From Holophagales bacterium (GTDB taxonomy: Bacteria; Acidobacteriota; Thermoanaerobaculia; UBA5066), in the NCBI GenBank assembly GCA_016719485.1, contig JADJZB010000020.1:186001-250000 (forward strand): a stretch of DNA of 64,000 nucleotides, in the 5' to 3' direction. Below are positions 32,891 to 41,847 of this stretch, piece by piece; the stretch's first letter is position 1, and each line of letters begins with the position of its first letter. A program made the position numbers and the translations under genes. The notes under the pieces were generated by a model. It was not told where the DNA came from, did no database searches, and saw only the letters and a list, made by a program, of their open reading frames with translations.

Positions 32891-34005
32891 GTGAGTCGTC
32901 GGAACCTGCTCCCCGCCGCGTCCTGGCCCCCTGGCCGGTTTCGCCGCCGCGCTCGCCTCCCGCAGGAGGCGAAGGAGCCGCCGAAGGGGATCGCCCTCTC
33001 CGGCTCCGTGAAGAAGCCGCAGGCCGTCGACGCCGCGCGCTCGCCTCCCTTCCGCGGCAGCCGCGCTGGCGAAAGTTGGCCGGGCGGCGCCTACCGGGCG
33101 ACCGTCGAGGCCGAAGGGGTCGCGCTGAAGGACCTCCTCGAGAAGGCCGAGGTCGCCAAGGCGACGAACGACAACTTCGACCGGCCGCTCGACCTCGCCG
33201 TCGTCGTGACGGGCCGCGACGGGAAGAAGGCCCTCTTCTCCTGGGGCGAGCTCTTCCTCGCGGGCGACACCGGCGCGGCGGTCCTCGCCGACCGGATCCG
33301 CCTGTTCATGCCGCACCACCACGAGCCGGTCGAGGACGCGCGTCTTCGCCCCCGGCTCCTGGCTCGGTGAGCAGGAGCGCGCGAGAAGCTCGACGTCACG
33401 GGCTGCGCCGGCTGCCACGACAGCGGCAAGCTCGGCAAGATCGACGTCCCCCGCGGCATCTGCCTCGTGCCGACGCGCGACGCGACGGGCCGCCGCTTCG
33501 TCGAGGACGTCGTCTCCATCGAGGTGCGGCAGGCCGGCTTCCCGGCTCCGCCGCGGAAGAAGGACCAGGCCGACCCGTGGGTCGAGGCGCCGCCGCTCGT
33601 CCTTCCCGACGGCACGTCGACGCCGCTCGACGTGAAGGCGACGAAGGGCCTCGCCCGCGTCGAGGGCGAGGACGACGGGATCGGCCTCGGGCGCGGCTTC
33701 CACGGCCACCGGGCCTTCGCGGGGCCGAGCCTCGCGGCGCTCCTCCGCGGCAGGCGCTGCCGGCCGGGACCGACCCCGGCCTCCTCTTCGTCGTCGTCAC
33801 GGCGAGCGACGGCTACCGCTCGCTCTACTCCGGCGGCGAGATCCTCCTCTCGCGCCTGCCGGAGAACGTCCTCCTCGTCGACACCGAGGGGGGCAAGCCG
33901 CTCCTCCGCCGGTCCGGACGCCTCGAGTCCTATGCGCGGGCCGACTTCTTCGTCGACCGGTCGGTGCGGAACCTGGCCGAGGTGCGCGTGCTGCTCGCTC
34001 CCTGA
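32891..34005 (+). pseudogene. Broken gene with tandem sulfite-oxidase-like molybdopterin folds
   Basis: GTG 32891 has AAGGAG upstream. Domain 1 (about 33090-33330) reads EGVALKDLLEKAEV and LAVVVTGRDGKKALFSWGEL. The frame is then cut by TGA at 33368-33370 but continues unchanged with a CxxCH motif (TGCAGCHD) and domain 2 (ATKGLARVEG). Near 33745-33754 it shifts to the frame that ends VTASDGYRSLYSGGE and stops at 34005. The N-terminal leader also looks out of frame. The repeats resemble the oxidoreductase molybdopterin-binding fold without its cofactor cysteine. Either a pseudogene or several sequencing errors. Confidence 0.6.
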
Positions 34006-34034
34006 GGTCGCTGAAGGCCGAGCGCGGCCGTCCG

Positions 34035-34445
34035 TCAGGCAGAGGACTTCGTGAAGCGTCCCCGGTCGAAGCTCAGCGGGCCTCCTCCTCGACAGGCGAC
34101 GAAGAGAAAGAGCACCGAGTAGAGGAGCGCCAGCTCCCCCTTGTTCACGGCCGGAAAGAACTCCGCACCGAAGGCGAGCTTCCAGTGGAACTGCGTGTAC
34201 GCGACGGCCATGGTCCCGCTCGCGAGGAAGGCGGCCCAGCTCGTGAAGGCGCCTGCCGCGATGGCGAGGCCCGCAACGAGCTCGATGATGCCGCCGAGCC
34301 AGAGCTGCGACCCGATCGGCGGCTGGAAGTCGCTCATCACGCCGAAGACCTTCTGGACGCCGTGGAAGGCGAACAGGAGTCCCGAGACGATTCGGAGGAG
34401 GACGTACGCGGCGTCCGTCTTCGGTTCCAGGAGGCGTTCCAGCAT
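34035..34445 (-). CDS. DoxX-family membrane protein
   Basis: 136 residues with four hydrophobic helices. DoxX pattern: LLRIVSGLLFAFHGVQKVFG, then GGIIELVAGLAIAAG and FHWKLAFGAEFFP. DoxX-like proteins are linked to membrane redox chemistry, but the role is unsettled. It converges on the broken molybdopterin-fold gene and lies beside moeA. Confidence 0.85.
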   Translation of the reverse strand: MLERLLEPKTDAAYVLLRIVSGLLFAFHGVQKVFGVMSDFQPPIGSQLWLGGIIELVAGLAIAAGAFTSWAAFLASGTMAVAYTQFHWKLAFGAEFFPAVNKGELALLYSVLFLFVACRGGGPLSFDRGRFTKSSA

Positions 34446-34569
34446 CGGCGATCTCCCTCGCAGGCGTCTTTCGTCGGGTGTGCCGGGAGCCTGTCGTCCC
34501 CGGCTCTCTGCCCATCTTCATTTACGACGGGCGAGCGGCTCCGGATCGTGGCGCGCGGGCCGACCGCCC

Positions 34570-35800
34570 TCAGTGGTCTTCCGGTTCCTCGACGAGGTGG
34601 ACCTGGACCTCGTCGCCCGGCTTCAGCGCGAGGGCATCCGCCGGGACGAGCGCGAGCGCGTTCGAGCGGAGCATCGACGAGAGGATCCCGGAGCCCTGGG
34701 GGCCGGAAGGGACGACGATGAGCCGGCCGTCTTCGCGGCGGGCGCGGACGCGGACGAGGTGGACCTTCCCGTCCTGGACGGTCTTGCGGAAGCTCCCCTC
34801 GAACGTGCCGGTCACCTCGGGCCTGAGGAGCCGGGTGTGTCCCATCAGCTTCCGGAGCGCGGGCCTCACGTACTCCTCCATGCAGACCATGGCGGCGACG
34901 GTATTCCCCGGGATGCCGAAAACGGGGATCCCGTCGAGGAGCCAGAAGCCGAGCGGGCCGCCGGGTTTCTGCTTCACCTTCCAGAAGACCTCTCGTGCGC
35001 CGAGCTCGCCGAGGACGGCCTTGATGAAGTCGTAGTCGCCGACGGAGATCCCGCCGTTCGTGACGATGACGTCGGCCTCGGCGCGAGCCCTCGCGAGGGC
35101 CGCCGTCACCGCCTCGCGCGTGTCGGGGACGCGCGGGAATGGGGACGGGCACGGCCCCGAACGCGGCGGCCTGCCCGCACATCGTCTGGACGTTCGAGTC
35201 GCGGATCTGCCCGGGACCCGGCTTCGTGGCGGCGTCGACGAGCTCGTCGCCCGTCGTCAGGACCGCCACGCGGACGCGCGGGTGGACCGGGATCCCGGCG
35301 AGGCCGACGGACGCGAGGATGCCGAGGGCGGCGGGAGTCAGCGCGAAGCCCTTCGGAAGAAGCTCCTCCCCCTCGCGCAGGTCCTCGCCGGCGAGGCGGA
35401 CGTTCGCGCCGCGCTTCACGGGCGCGGCGATGCGGACGCGGTTCCCTTCGGACGTCGTCGCCTCGACCGGGACGACGCTGTCGGCCCCGGCCGGGAGCGG
35501 CGCGCCGGTCATGATCCGGATCGCGGTGCCGGGGCGCACGGCCTCCGTCGCGACGCTCCCGGCGGGGAGGTCGGCGAGGACGTCGAGGGAGACGGGGGAG
35601 CCGGGCCCGGCCGCGGCGCAATCGTCGGCGCGGACCGCGTAGCCGTCCATCGCGGAGTTCGTGAACGGAGGGACCGTCTCCGGCGAGACGACGCGGTCGG
35701 CCGTGACGAGGCCGAGGGCATCGAAGAGGGGCGTCGACCTCGCGGGAAGCGGGGCGACGGAGTCGAGGATCAGGTCAAGCGCTTCCCGGCACGTCGTCAT
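34570..35800 (-). CDS. moeA: Molybdopterin molybdenumtransferase, single-base frameshift
   Basis: MoeA inserts molybdate or tungstate into adenylated pterin. The N-terminal part (PPFTNSAMDGYAVRADD, then GAPLPAGADSVVPVE) is in one frame from ATG 35800, and the C-terminal part (VTNGGISVGDYD, IPGNTVAAMV, KPGDEVQVHLV) in another, ending at 34570. Dropping one base from the G4 run at 35141-35144 joins them smoothly as a protein of about 409 residues reading PVPFPRVPDTREAV. Full length otherwise, so sequencing error is likely. It overlaps the ABC ATPase gene by 26 bases. Confidence 0.85.
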
Positions 35801-36899
35801 CGGTTTCGGTCCCTTCGCGCGGAATGAGGTGGACGGAGGCCGCCGAGAACGTCGCGAGGACCTCGCCGCCAGGCTTCAGCGAAAGATCGTGCGCGACGCG
35901 GCGCGTGATGAGGGCCTGGAGCGGATACCCGGGGAAGCCGGCGTCGATGCGCACCTGCATCGTGGAGCCGAGGTCGACGACGGCCTCGACGGTCCCGCGG
36001 AAACGGTTCAGGCCCGGGGCGGGGGAGGTCTCGCCCGGGGCCTCGACGAGGATCTCCTCGCGGCGGACGCAGGCGTCGACGGGCGTTCCCTCGGGGAGGG
36101 CGGTGCGGGAGAAGAGGAGGCGTGGGCCGACCCTCACCTCGGAGATCGCGTCATCGAGCGTCGAGACGACGCCGGGAAGGATGTTCCCGGTCTGCATGAA
36201 GCGGGCAACGGCGCGGCTGGCCGGCCGGAGGAGGACCTCCTCCGGCGTCCCGGCCTGGAGGAGCCTGCCGCGGCGGAGGACGGCGATCCGGTCGGCGATG
36301 GAGAACGCCTCCGACTGCTCGTGCGTCACGTAGACGCAGCTGATCCCGCGCGCGCGGACGGCCTGCCTCAGCTCCTCGAGGAGGTGCTTGCGGATCGGGG
36401 CGTCGAGCGCGGCGAACGGCTCGTCGAGGAGGAGGAGCTCGGGCGAGAGGACGAGGGCCCGCGCCAGCGCCGTCCGCTGAGCCTCGCCGCCGGAAAGGGT
36501 CCGCGCGCGCTGGTCGGCGAGGTGCTCGACGCGGAGGAGGCGCAGGGCGGCCATCACCCGCTCCCGCGCGTCGTGGCCGTTCTGGCCGCGCAGCTGGAGG
36601 CCGTAGAAGACGTTGTCGTACGTCGTCCCGGACAGGAGGAGCGGGTCCTGGAACGTCATGGAGATCCGGCGGCGCAGCGCGAGCGGCGCCGGCCACGGCA
36701 CCCGTTCGCCGCGCCATTCGAGGACGCCGGCTTCGGGCCTGTCGAGGAAGTGGAGAACGCGCAGGAGGGTGCTCTTGCCGGCGCCGGTCGGGCCGACGAC
36801 GGCGAGGACCTCCTTCTCGCGGACCTCGAGCCGCGGAAGGGAGAGGATCGTCCTTCCCTCGCGAACGACCTCGACGCCCTCGAGAGAGAGGAGGCTCAC
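35775..36899 (-). CDS. tupC: Tungstate/molybdate ABC transporter ATP-binding protein
   Basis: 374 residues from GTG 36899, in 4-base overlap with the permease stop. Walker A is GPTGAGKST, the signature LSGGEAQR, Walker B LLLLDEP and the switch H in THEQ. A C-terminal TOBE-like region (residues 290-360, FRGTVEAVVDLGSTMQVRI) fits oxyanion regulators of this family. It energises uptake for the AOR island. Confidence 0.85.
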   Translation of the reverse strand: MSLLSLEGVEVVREGRTILSLPRLEVREKEVLAVVGPTGAGKSTLLRVLHFLDRPEAGVLEWRGERVPWPAPLALRRRISMTFQDPLLLSGTTYDNVFYGLQLRGQNGHDARERVMAALRLLRVEHLADQRARTLSGGEAQRTALARALVLSPELLLLDEPFAALDAPIRKHLLEELRQAVRARGISCVYVTHEQSEAFSIADRIAVLRRGRLLQAGTPEEVLLRPASRAVARFMQTGNILPGVVSTLDDAISEVRVGPRLLFSRTALPEGTPVDACVRREEILVEAPGETSPAPGLNRFRGTVEAVVDLGSTMQVRIDAGFPGYPLQALITRRVAHDLSLKPGGEVLATFSAASVHLIPREGTETDDDVPGSA

Positions 36900-37579
36900 G
36901 CCTTCTGCCTCTGCTGGACCCACGTGAAGAGCCAGTTGATGCCGAGCGCGAGCGCGAGGAGGATCGCGCCGAGGACGATCGCGTTCGCGAACTCCCCCTG
37001 CCGGGTCTGGAGGACGATCGCCGTCGTCATGACGCGCGTCTGCCCCTTGATGTTCCCGCCGACCATCATGACGGCCCCGACTTCCGAGATGATCGACCCG
37101 AAGCCGGCGGCGAGGGCCGCGACGAGCGAGAGGCGGGCCTCCTTCACGAGCTTCCAGTAGAGCTGCCCGGTCGAGGCTCCGAGCGAGAGGATCTGGAGGT
37201 GGAGGCGCGCGTCGAGACCCTGGATCGCCGCGAGCGTGATGCCGACGACGAGGGGCGTCGCGATGACGACCTGCGCGAGGACCATCGCCCAGGGCGTGTA
37301 GAGAAGGTCGAGGCTCCCGAGCGGCCCCGAGCGGGCGAGGAGCAGGAAGACGAAGAGGCCGACGACGACGGGGGGGAGCCCCATCCCGGTGTTGACGAGC
37401 GTGACGAGGAAGCCGCGGCCCGGGAACCTGTGGAGGCCGAGGAAGATCCCCGCCGGGACGCCGAGGAGCATCGAGACGAGGATCGCGACGCCCGAGACGA
37501 AGAGCGAGAGGAGGAGGATGCCCGCGAGCTCCCCGGGCATCGGGAGGAGAGCGGAGAGGGAGGAGAGGAGCCCGGTCAT
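36896..37579 (-). CDS. tupB: Tungstate ABC transporter permease
   Basis: 227 residues from ATG 37579, which overlaps the tupA stop as ATGA. Five to six membrane helices surround the ABC-coupling loop (residues about 125-160, SLGASTGQLYWKLVKEARLS). TupB-like phrase: GFGSIISEVGAVMMVGGNIKG. It forms the channel of the tungstate importer. Confidence 0.87.
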   Translation of the reverse strand: MTGLLSSLSALLPMPGELAGILLLSLFVSGVAILVSMLLGVPAGIFLGLHRFPGRGFLVTLVNTGMGLPPVVVGLFVFLLLARSGPLGSLDLLYTPWAMVLAQVVIATPLVVGITLAAIQGLDARLHLQILSLGASTGQLYWKLVKEARLSLVAALAAGFGSIISEVGAVMMVGGNIKGQTRVMTTAIVLQTRQGEFANAIVLGAILLALALGINWLFTWVQQRQKA

Positions 37580-38388
37580 TCCTTCTTCGCGTCGGGGACG
37601 AAGAGGGGCTGGCCGTACTTCTGACGGCCGAAGGCGCCGATCGCCTTCTGCGCTTCCGGCGTGACGAGCCACTCGGCGAAGCGCCGCGCTTCCTTCGCCC
37701 GCACCTTCGGGTGCTTCTCGGGGCTCACGACGATGACGCGGTACGAATTCCGGAGCTCCTCCCCGCCTTCCACGAGGATGGCGAGGTCGAGGCTCCTCCT
37801 GAGGGCGAGGAACGTGCCGCGGTCGGCGAGCGTGCAGGCTCTCTTCTCGGAAGCGACGCGCGCGGTCTCGCCCATCCCCTGGCCGGTGGCGACGTACCAG
37901 GGTTTCCCGGCGGGGTCGATCCCGGCCTGCTTCCAGAGGCCGAGCTCGCGCGCGTGCGTCCCCGAGCGGTCGTCGCGCGAGACGAAGAGGGCGCCCTTGT
38001 CCGCCACTCGCTTCAGCGCGTCCGCGGCCGGGAGGCCCCGGATCCCGGCGGGGTCGGCCGGCGGCCCGACGAGGACGAAGTCGTTGTACATGACGTCGAG
38101 GCGGAGAGACCCGAACCCCTGGGCCATGAACTCGTCCTCGGCCGCCCTCGAGTGGACGAGGAGGACGTCGGCGTCGCCGCGACGGCCCATGGCGAGCGCC
38201 TCGCCCGAGCCGACGGCGATCGTCTTGACCCGGATGCCCGTGGCGGCCTCGAAGCGGGGGAGGAGGTCGTCGAGGAGGCCGCTGTCCTGCGTGCTCGTCG
38301 TCGTGGCGAGGATGAGCGAGGGCTGCGCGGAGAGCGGAGCCGCGCCGCCGAGGAGGGCGAGGGCGAGGGCGGCGGTCGGCAGGTACAT
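37576..38388 (-). CDS. tupA: Tungstate ABC transporter substrate-binding protein
   Basis: 270 residues from ATG 38388, with a signal peptide of about 20 residues ending LSAQ. The TupA hallmark ATTTSTQDSGLLD lies at the mature N-terminus, and RDDRSGTHARELGLW forms the second oxyanion-binding segment. TupA-type proteins prefer tungstate over molybdate, which suits the nearby AOR. First gene of tupA-tupB-tupC-moeA, all overlapping. Confidence 0.9.
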   Translation of the reverse strand: MYLPTAALALALLGGAAPLSAQPSLILATTTSTQDSGLLDDLLPRFEAATGIRVKTIAVGSGEALAMGRRGDADVLLVHSRAAEDEFMAQGFGSLRLDVMYNDFVLVGPPADPAGIRGLPAADALKRVADKGALFVSRDDRSGTHARELGLWKQAGIDPAGKPWYVATGQGMGETARVASEKRACTLADRGTFLALRRSLDLAILVEGGEELRNSYRVIVVSPEKHPKVRAKEARRFAEWLVTPEAQKAIGAFGRQKYGQPLFVPDAKKE

Positions 38389-38490
38389 CGGGCTTCTGTT
38401 CGTCGTCCCGGGGGCGCGGGAAGCGGCATCGTACTTCACGGGCCCAGGTGCGCTGCGCCGCCCCGGCCGGGGCGGCGCAGAATAGAAAAT

Positions 38491-38504
38491 CAAGACCTGA
38501 CCCC
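38491..38504. repeat. Single arm related to the dispersed palindrome
   Basis: CAAGACCTGACCCC here reads GGGGTCAGGTCTTG on the other strand and matches the outer foot GGGGTCTGGTCTAC of the palindrome at 41419-41480 at 11 of 14 positions. Only one arm is present, between tupA and the aminotransferase gene. Confidence 0.4.
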
Positions 38505-38509
38505 AGACC

Positions 38510-39733
38510 TCAGGGCGTCGCCGGGACTTCCTCGAGGGTTTCGGACCGCTCCATCTCCTTCACGACGGCGCTCGCGAGACGGCGGACGCCTTCGCGGATC
38601 CTCTCGACCGGCATGTTCGAGTAGTTGAGGCGGAGCGTGTTCTCGTGGCCGCCGTTCGGGTAGAAGGCGCCGCCGGGGACGAAGGCGACGTTCTGGCGGA
38701 CGCATTCGTCGAGGAGCGTCCGGGCGTTCAGCCTGTCGGGAAGCGTCATCCAGAGGAAGAGGCCGCCCGCGGGGCGAGTCCAGGAGACTCCGGCGGGCAT
38801 TTCCACGTCCAGCGCGGCGAGCATCGCGTCGCGCCGCTCGCGGTAGACGGGGAGGATCCGGGCGATGTCGGCGTCGAGGTCGTTCTCCTCGAGGTAGCGG
38901 TTCACCTGGAGCTGGCCCAGCGTCGACGTCTGCAGGTCGGCCCCCTGCTTCAGGATGACGAGCTTCTCGTAGGCCGGGTTCTCGGCGGCGATCCAGGCGA
39001 TGCGCAGCCCGGGGCAGAAGACCTTCGAGAACGTGCCGAGCGCGAGGACGCGGCCCCTGCGGTCCATGGACTTGAGGGACGGGATCGGGGTCCCTTCGAG
39101 GCGCAGCTCGCCGTAGGGGTTGTCCTCGACGACCCAGACGTCGTGCTTCTCGACGATCTCCATGAACCGGCGGCGGCGCTCGAGCGACCAGGTGCGGCCC
39201 GACGGGTTCTGGAAGTTCGGGATGACGTAGATGGCCTTCGCGGCCGGGTAGGCGCGCAGGGTCTCTTCGAGGGCGACGGGGTCCATCCCGTCGTCGTCGG
39301 TCGACACCTCGACCCAGCGGGGGCGGACGACGTTCCAGGCGGAGATCGCACCGAGGTAGGTCGGGCTCTCGCAGAGGACGACGTCCCCCTCGTCGAGGAG
39401 GAGCTTCCCGGTGAGGTCGAGGCCCTGCTGCGAGCCCGACGTGACGAGGATCTGGTCGGGGGTGACGTGGGCGTCCCACGTCGCCTGCATCCGCTCGGCG
39501 ATCTTCCGCCGAAGCGGCGCGTGGCCCTCGGTCGTCGAGTACTGGAGGGCCCGCATCCCGTCTTCCTCGAAGACCTTCTGCGTCGCGGCGGCGAGCGTCT
39601 TCACGGGGAAGAGCTCGGGCGCGGGAAGCCCCCCGGCGAAGGAGATGACCTCGGGCCGCTGGGTCACCTTGAGGATCTCGCGGATCTCGGATGCCTTCAG
39701 GGCTTCCATCCGTCGTGCGAAGCGGGTCGTCAT
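38510..39733 (-). CDS. Class I/II PLP-dependent aminotransferase
   Basis: 407 residues from ATG 39733; longer upstream frame is not coding. Fold-type I pattern: TSGSQQGLDLTGKLLLDEGD, NFQNPSG, and the Schiff-base lysine in LGTFSKVFCPGLRIAW. Closest to the 2-aminoadipate/aromatic aminotransferase (LysN/AroT-like) group. It probably makes 2-oxo acids from aromatic or branched amino acids. The MocR-type regulator next to it has a matching domain and likely controls it. Confidence 0.87.
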   Translation of the reverse strand: MTTRFARRMEALKASEIREILKVTQRPEVISFAGGLPAPELFPVKTLAAATQKVFEEDGMRALQYSTTEGHAPLRRKIAERMQATWDAHVTPDQILVTSGSQQGLDLTGKLLLDEGDVVLCESPTYLGAISAWNVVRPRWVEVSTDDDGMDPVALEETLRAYPAAKAIYVIPNFQNPSGRTWSLERRRRFMEIVEKHDVWVVEDNPYGELRLEGTPIPSLKSMDRRGRVLALGTFSKVFCPGLRIAWIAAENPAYEKLVILKQGADLQTSTLGQLQVNRYLEENDLDADIARILPVYRERRDAMLAALDVEMPAGVSWTRPAGGLFLWMTLPDRLNARTLLDECVRQNVAFVPGGAFYPNGGHENTLRLNYSNMPVERIREGVRRLASAVVKEMERSETLEEVPATP

Positions 39734-39780
39734 CGGGTCCCCCTTGTCGCCGTCGGCCTCGCGGCCCCCGGCGTGGTCTG

Positions 39781-41289
39781 TCAGACGATGGGCGGTGTTC
39801 CCACCAGCGTGTGGTTTCCGCGGCGCGGCTCCGCCTGCGCGGCACGGAGGGCCCGGCCGAGTCGCCGGACGCCCTCCCGGAGCTGCTCTTCCGGGGCGAA
39901 GGTGAAGTTGAGGCGGATCGAGTTCACCGGCGGCTCCTCGACGAACGACGCGCCGCCCGGGAGGTACGCGACCCGCTCGGTGGCAGCCTGTGCGAGCAGC
40001 CGGGAGGGAGGGACGTCGTCGGGGAGGCGGCACCAGACGTAGAAGCCTCCCTCGGGCCTGTTCCAGGTGAAGCCGGCGGGCGCCTCCTCCTCGAGGGCCG
40101 CGAGGAGGACGTCGCGCCGCCGCCGGTAGGCCGCGCGGGTCGCCCCGAGGTGCTTTGCGAAGAGTCCCCCCGAGAGGAACCCCTCGACGATCCACTGGCC
40201 GAGCGTTCCGGAGTGGAGGTCGACCGTCTGCTTCACGAGCGCGAGCTGCCTCACGAGGGGCCGGGGCGCGGCGATCCATCCGAGCCGGAGACCGGGGAAG
40301 AGGACCTTCGAGAAAGAGCTCAGGTGGATGACGTGACCGTGCGGGTCGAGCGCCTTGAGCGATGGCAGGGCCTCTCCCTCGTAGCGCAGGTCCGAGTACG
40401 GGTCGTCCTCGAGGATCGGCACCTGGTGGCGCCACGCGAGCTCCAGGAGGTGCCGCCGGCGCGCCGGGGAGAGGACGCAGCCGGAGGGATTCTGGAACGT
40501 CGGCAGCGTGTAGATGAGGCGCGGCTGCTGGCGCGCGAGGAGAGCCTCCAGGACGTCGGTCCGCATCCCGTCCGCGTCGGTCGGGACGCCGAGCAGGCGG
40601 ACGCGCGCGGAACGAAACACCTCGAGGGCGCCGAAGTAGGACGGCTCCTCGACGACCACGAGGTCGCCGGGAGAGAGGAGCGTGCGGGCGACGAGGTCCA
40701 GCCCCTGCTGCGAACCGGATGTGACGAGGACCTCTTCCGGGCTCGAGCGGATACCGCGCGGAACCATGTGCCGGCAGAGCGCCTCGCGGAACGCCGTGAC
40801 ACCCTCCGTCGGGCTGTGCAGGAGGGCCTCGGGCCCCTTTCGGACGAGGATCTCTTCCTGCACGCGGCGGAGGTCCTCCAGGGGCAGGAGCTCGGCGGCG
40901 GGGAGGCCCGCCTGGAGGCTGATGACGTCGTGCCGCTCGGTGAGGGCGAGAACGTCGCGGACGAGCGGGTCGGGCTCGCGGACGCTCCCGTCACGCGCGA
41001 GCTGCCGCCACGGGAGCGGCCCGGCCGGCTCGACGGCGCTCTTGCCGATCCTCTGCGAGACGACCTCCGTGCCGCGGCCGACGTGCGCCTCCAGGAGCCC
41101 GTCGGCCTTCAGCTCGCGATAGGCGGAGAGGACGGTCGTGCGGTTGACGCCGAGGGCCGTCGCGAGCTGGCGTTCGGGAGGCAGGCGGAAGCCGTCGGGG
41201 AGCCGGCCGGACAGGATCAGTTCGCGGATTCCGCCGCGAATCTGCAGATAGACGGGGACGGCGCTTTCGCGATCGATCCGGATGTCCAC
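39781..41289 (-). CDS. MocR-type transcription regulator (GntR HTH plus aminotransferase domain)
   Basis: 502 residues. The N-terminal winged helix (residues 12-80: VYLQIRGGIRELILSG, LPPERQLATALGVNRTTVLSAYREL) is followed by a linker and an aminotransferase fold (120-480) that keeps the PLP lysine (SSFSKVLFPGLRLGW). These proteins sense PLP or an amino acid-PLP adduct. A perfect 20-bp palindrome 23 bases upstream of the start is a likely operator. The gene runs into the aminotransferase gene with a 47-base gap. Confidence 0.9.
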   Translation of the reverse strand: MDIRIDRESAVPVYLQIRGGIRELILSGRLPDGFRLPPERQLATALGVNRTTVLSAYRELKADGLLEAHVGRGTEVVSQRIGKSAVEPAGPLPWRQLARDGSVREPDPLVRDVLALTERHDVISLQAGLPAAELLPLEDLRRVQEEILVRKGPEALLHSPTEGVTAFREALCRHMVPRGIRSSPEEVLVTSGSQQGLDLVARTLLSPGDLVVVEEPSYFGALEVFRSARVRLLGVPTDADGMRTDVLEALLARQQPRLIYTLPTFQNPSGCVLSPARRRHLLELAWRHQVPILEDDPYSDLRYEGEALPSLKALDPHGHVIHLSSFSKVLFPGLRLGWIAAPRPLVRQLALVKQTVDLHSGTLGQWIVEGFLSGGLFAKHLGATRAAYRRRRDVLLAALEEEAPAGFTWNRPEGGFYVWCRLPDDVPPSRLLAQAATERVAYLPGGASFVEEPPVNSIRLNFTFAPEEQLREGVRRLGRALRAAQAEPRRGNHTLVGTPPIV

Positions 41290-41312
41290 GTCCCCGTCCC
41301 CCTTCTAAGCAC

Positions 41313-41332
41313 GTCCAATCCTAGGATTGGAC
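41313..41332. promoter_or_regulatory. Palindromic operator candidate before the MocR-type gene
   Basis: GTCCAATCCT / AGGATTGGAC is a perfect 20-bp inverted repeat without spacer, followed by TGGTACAA. It lies 24 bases upstream of the regulator start codon. A further CCAATTGG-type element lies at 41377-41384. Autoregulatory binding by the MocR-type protein is inferred from position and symmetry. Confidence 0.6.
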
Positions 41333-41418
41333 TGGTACAAGGGAGAGTATGAGGCCGTGGGTGGCCCTTTCAAGCTCCAATTGGTGGACAACGAGGCCAA
41401 CCAATGTGGGCCTGAATG

Positions 41419-41480
41419 GGGGTCTGGTCTACGCTCTACACTCTGCGGCCCCACAGAGTGTAGAGCGTAGACCAGACCCC
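41419..41480. repeat. Perfect 62-bp palindrome (27-bp arms, 8-base loop)
   Basis: The left arm 41419-41445 (GGGGTCTGGTCTACGCTC...) is the exact complement of 41454-41480; loop CGGCCCCA. It has the same arm length as the palindrome at 5170-5226 but a different sequence. It overlaps the 3-prime end of a degenerate receiver/phosphatase remnant, which suggests insertion into, or spread from, that site. Confidence 0.85.
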
Positions 41481-41728
41481 GGACCCGGGGCGATCCGCGC
41501 GCAGACGAGGGTGACGTAAAGGTCGCCGCCGACCTGTCGCGCCGGCTCGAGGCGCGCGGCCACGTCGAGGCCGGTCTCGCGGGTGACGGGCGAGAGGTCG
41601 CGCGGGAGGATTCCCATCTGGATGCTGCGGGCGATGGCGAGCTCGCTCTCCAGCACCTTCGCCAGGAGCTGGACGTTCGCCCTCAGGTCGTCGACGACGA
41701 GGACGCGGCGGTCGGAGAGAGCCTTCAC
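41429..41728 (-). pseudogene. Degenerate receiver-PP2C (RsbU-like) gene remnant
   Basis: From GTG 41728 the frame begins as a response-regulator receiver (RRVLVVDDLRANVQLLAKVL), then jumps straight to the linker and start of a PP2C-type phosphatase (ELAIARSIQMGILP, then LEPARQVGGDLYV). About 100 residues of receiver are missing between them, and everything after GGDLY is replaced by the palindrome. Intact relatives have 350-400 residues. This is a deletion remnant. Confidence 0.7.
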
Positions 41729-41785
41729 GCAGTGCCCCTGGAAGGCGGAGGATTCGCCTTCTTCACGAGCTCCAGTCCATCGAAA

Positions 41786-41815
41786 GGCCCCCGGTCGGCG
41801 TGTCGACCGGGGGCC
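41786..41815 (-). terminator. Intrinsic terminator-like hairpin after the S9 peptidase gene
   Basis: A 12-bp stem (GGCCCCCGGTCG / CGACCGGGGGCC) with a 6-base loop (GCGTGT), followed on the minus strand by TTTCG. It lies 33 bases beyond the stop codon of the S9 peptidase gene. Confidence 0.6.
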
Positions 41816-41847
41816 GCTGTGCTGGTCGGATCGGTGGGCCTATCGGG

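Noticed and set aside
33368..33370. In-frame TGA as a selenocysteine codon
   Set aside because: No selenocysteine family matches this point, no hairpin of the right type was evident just downstream, and nearby frameshifts make ordinary damage or error more likely.
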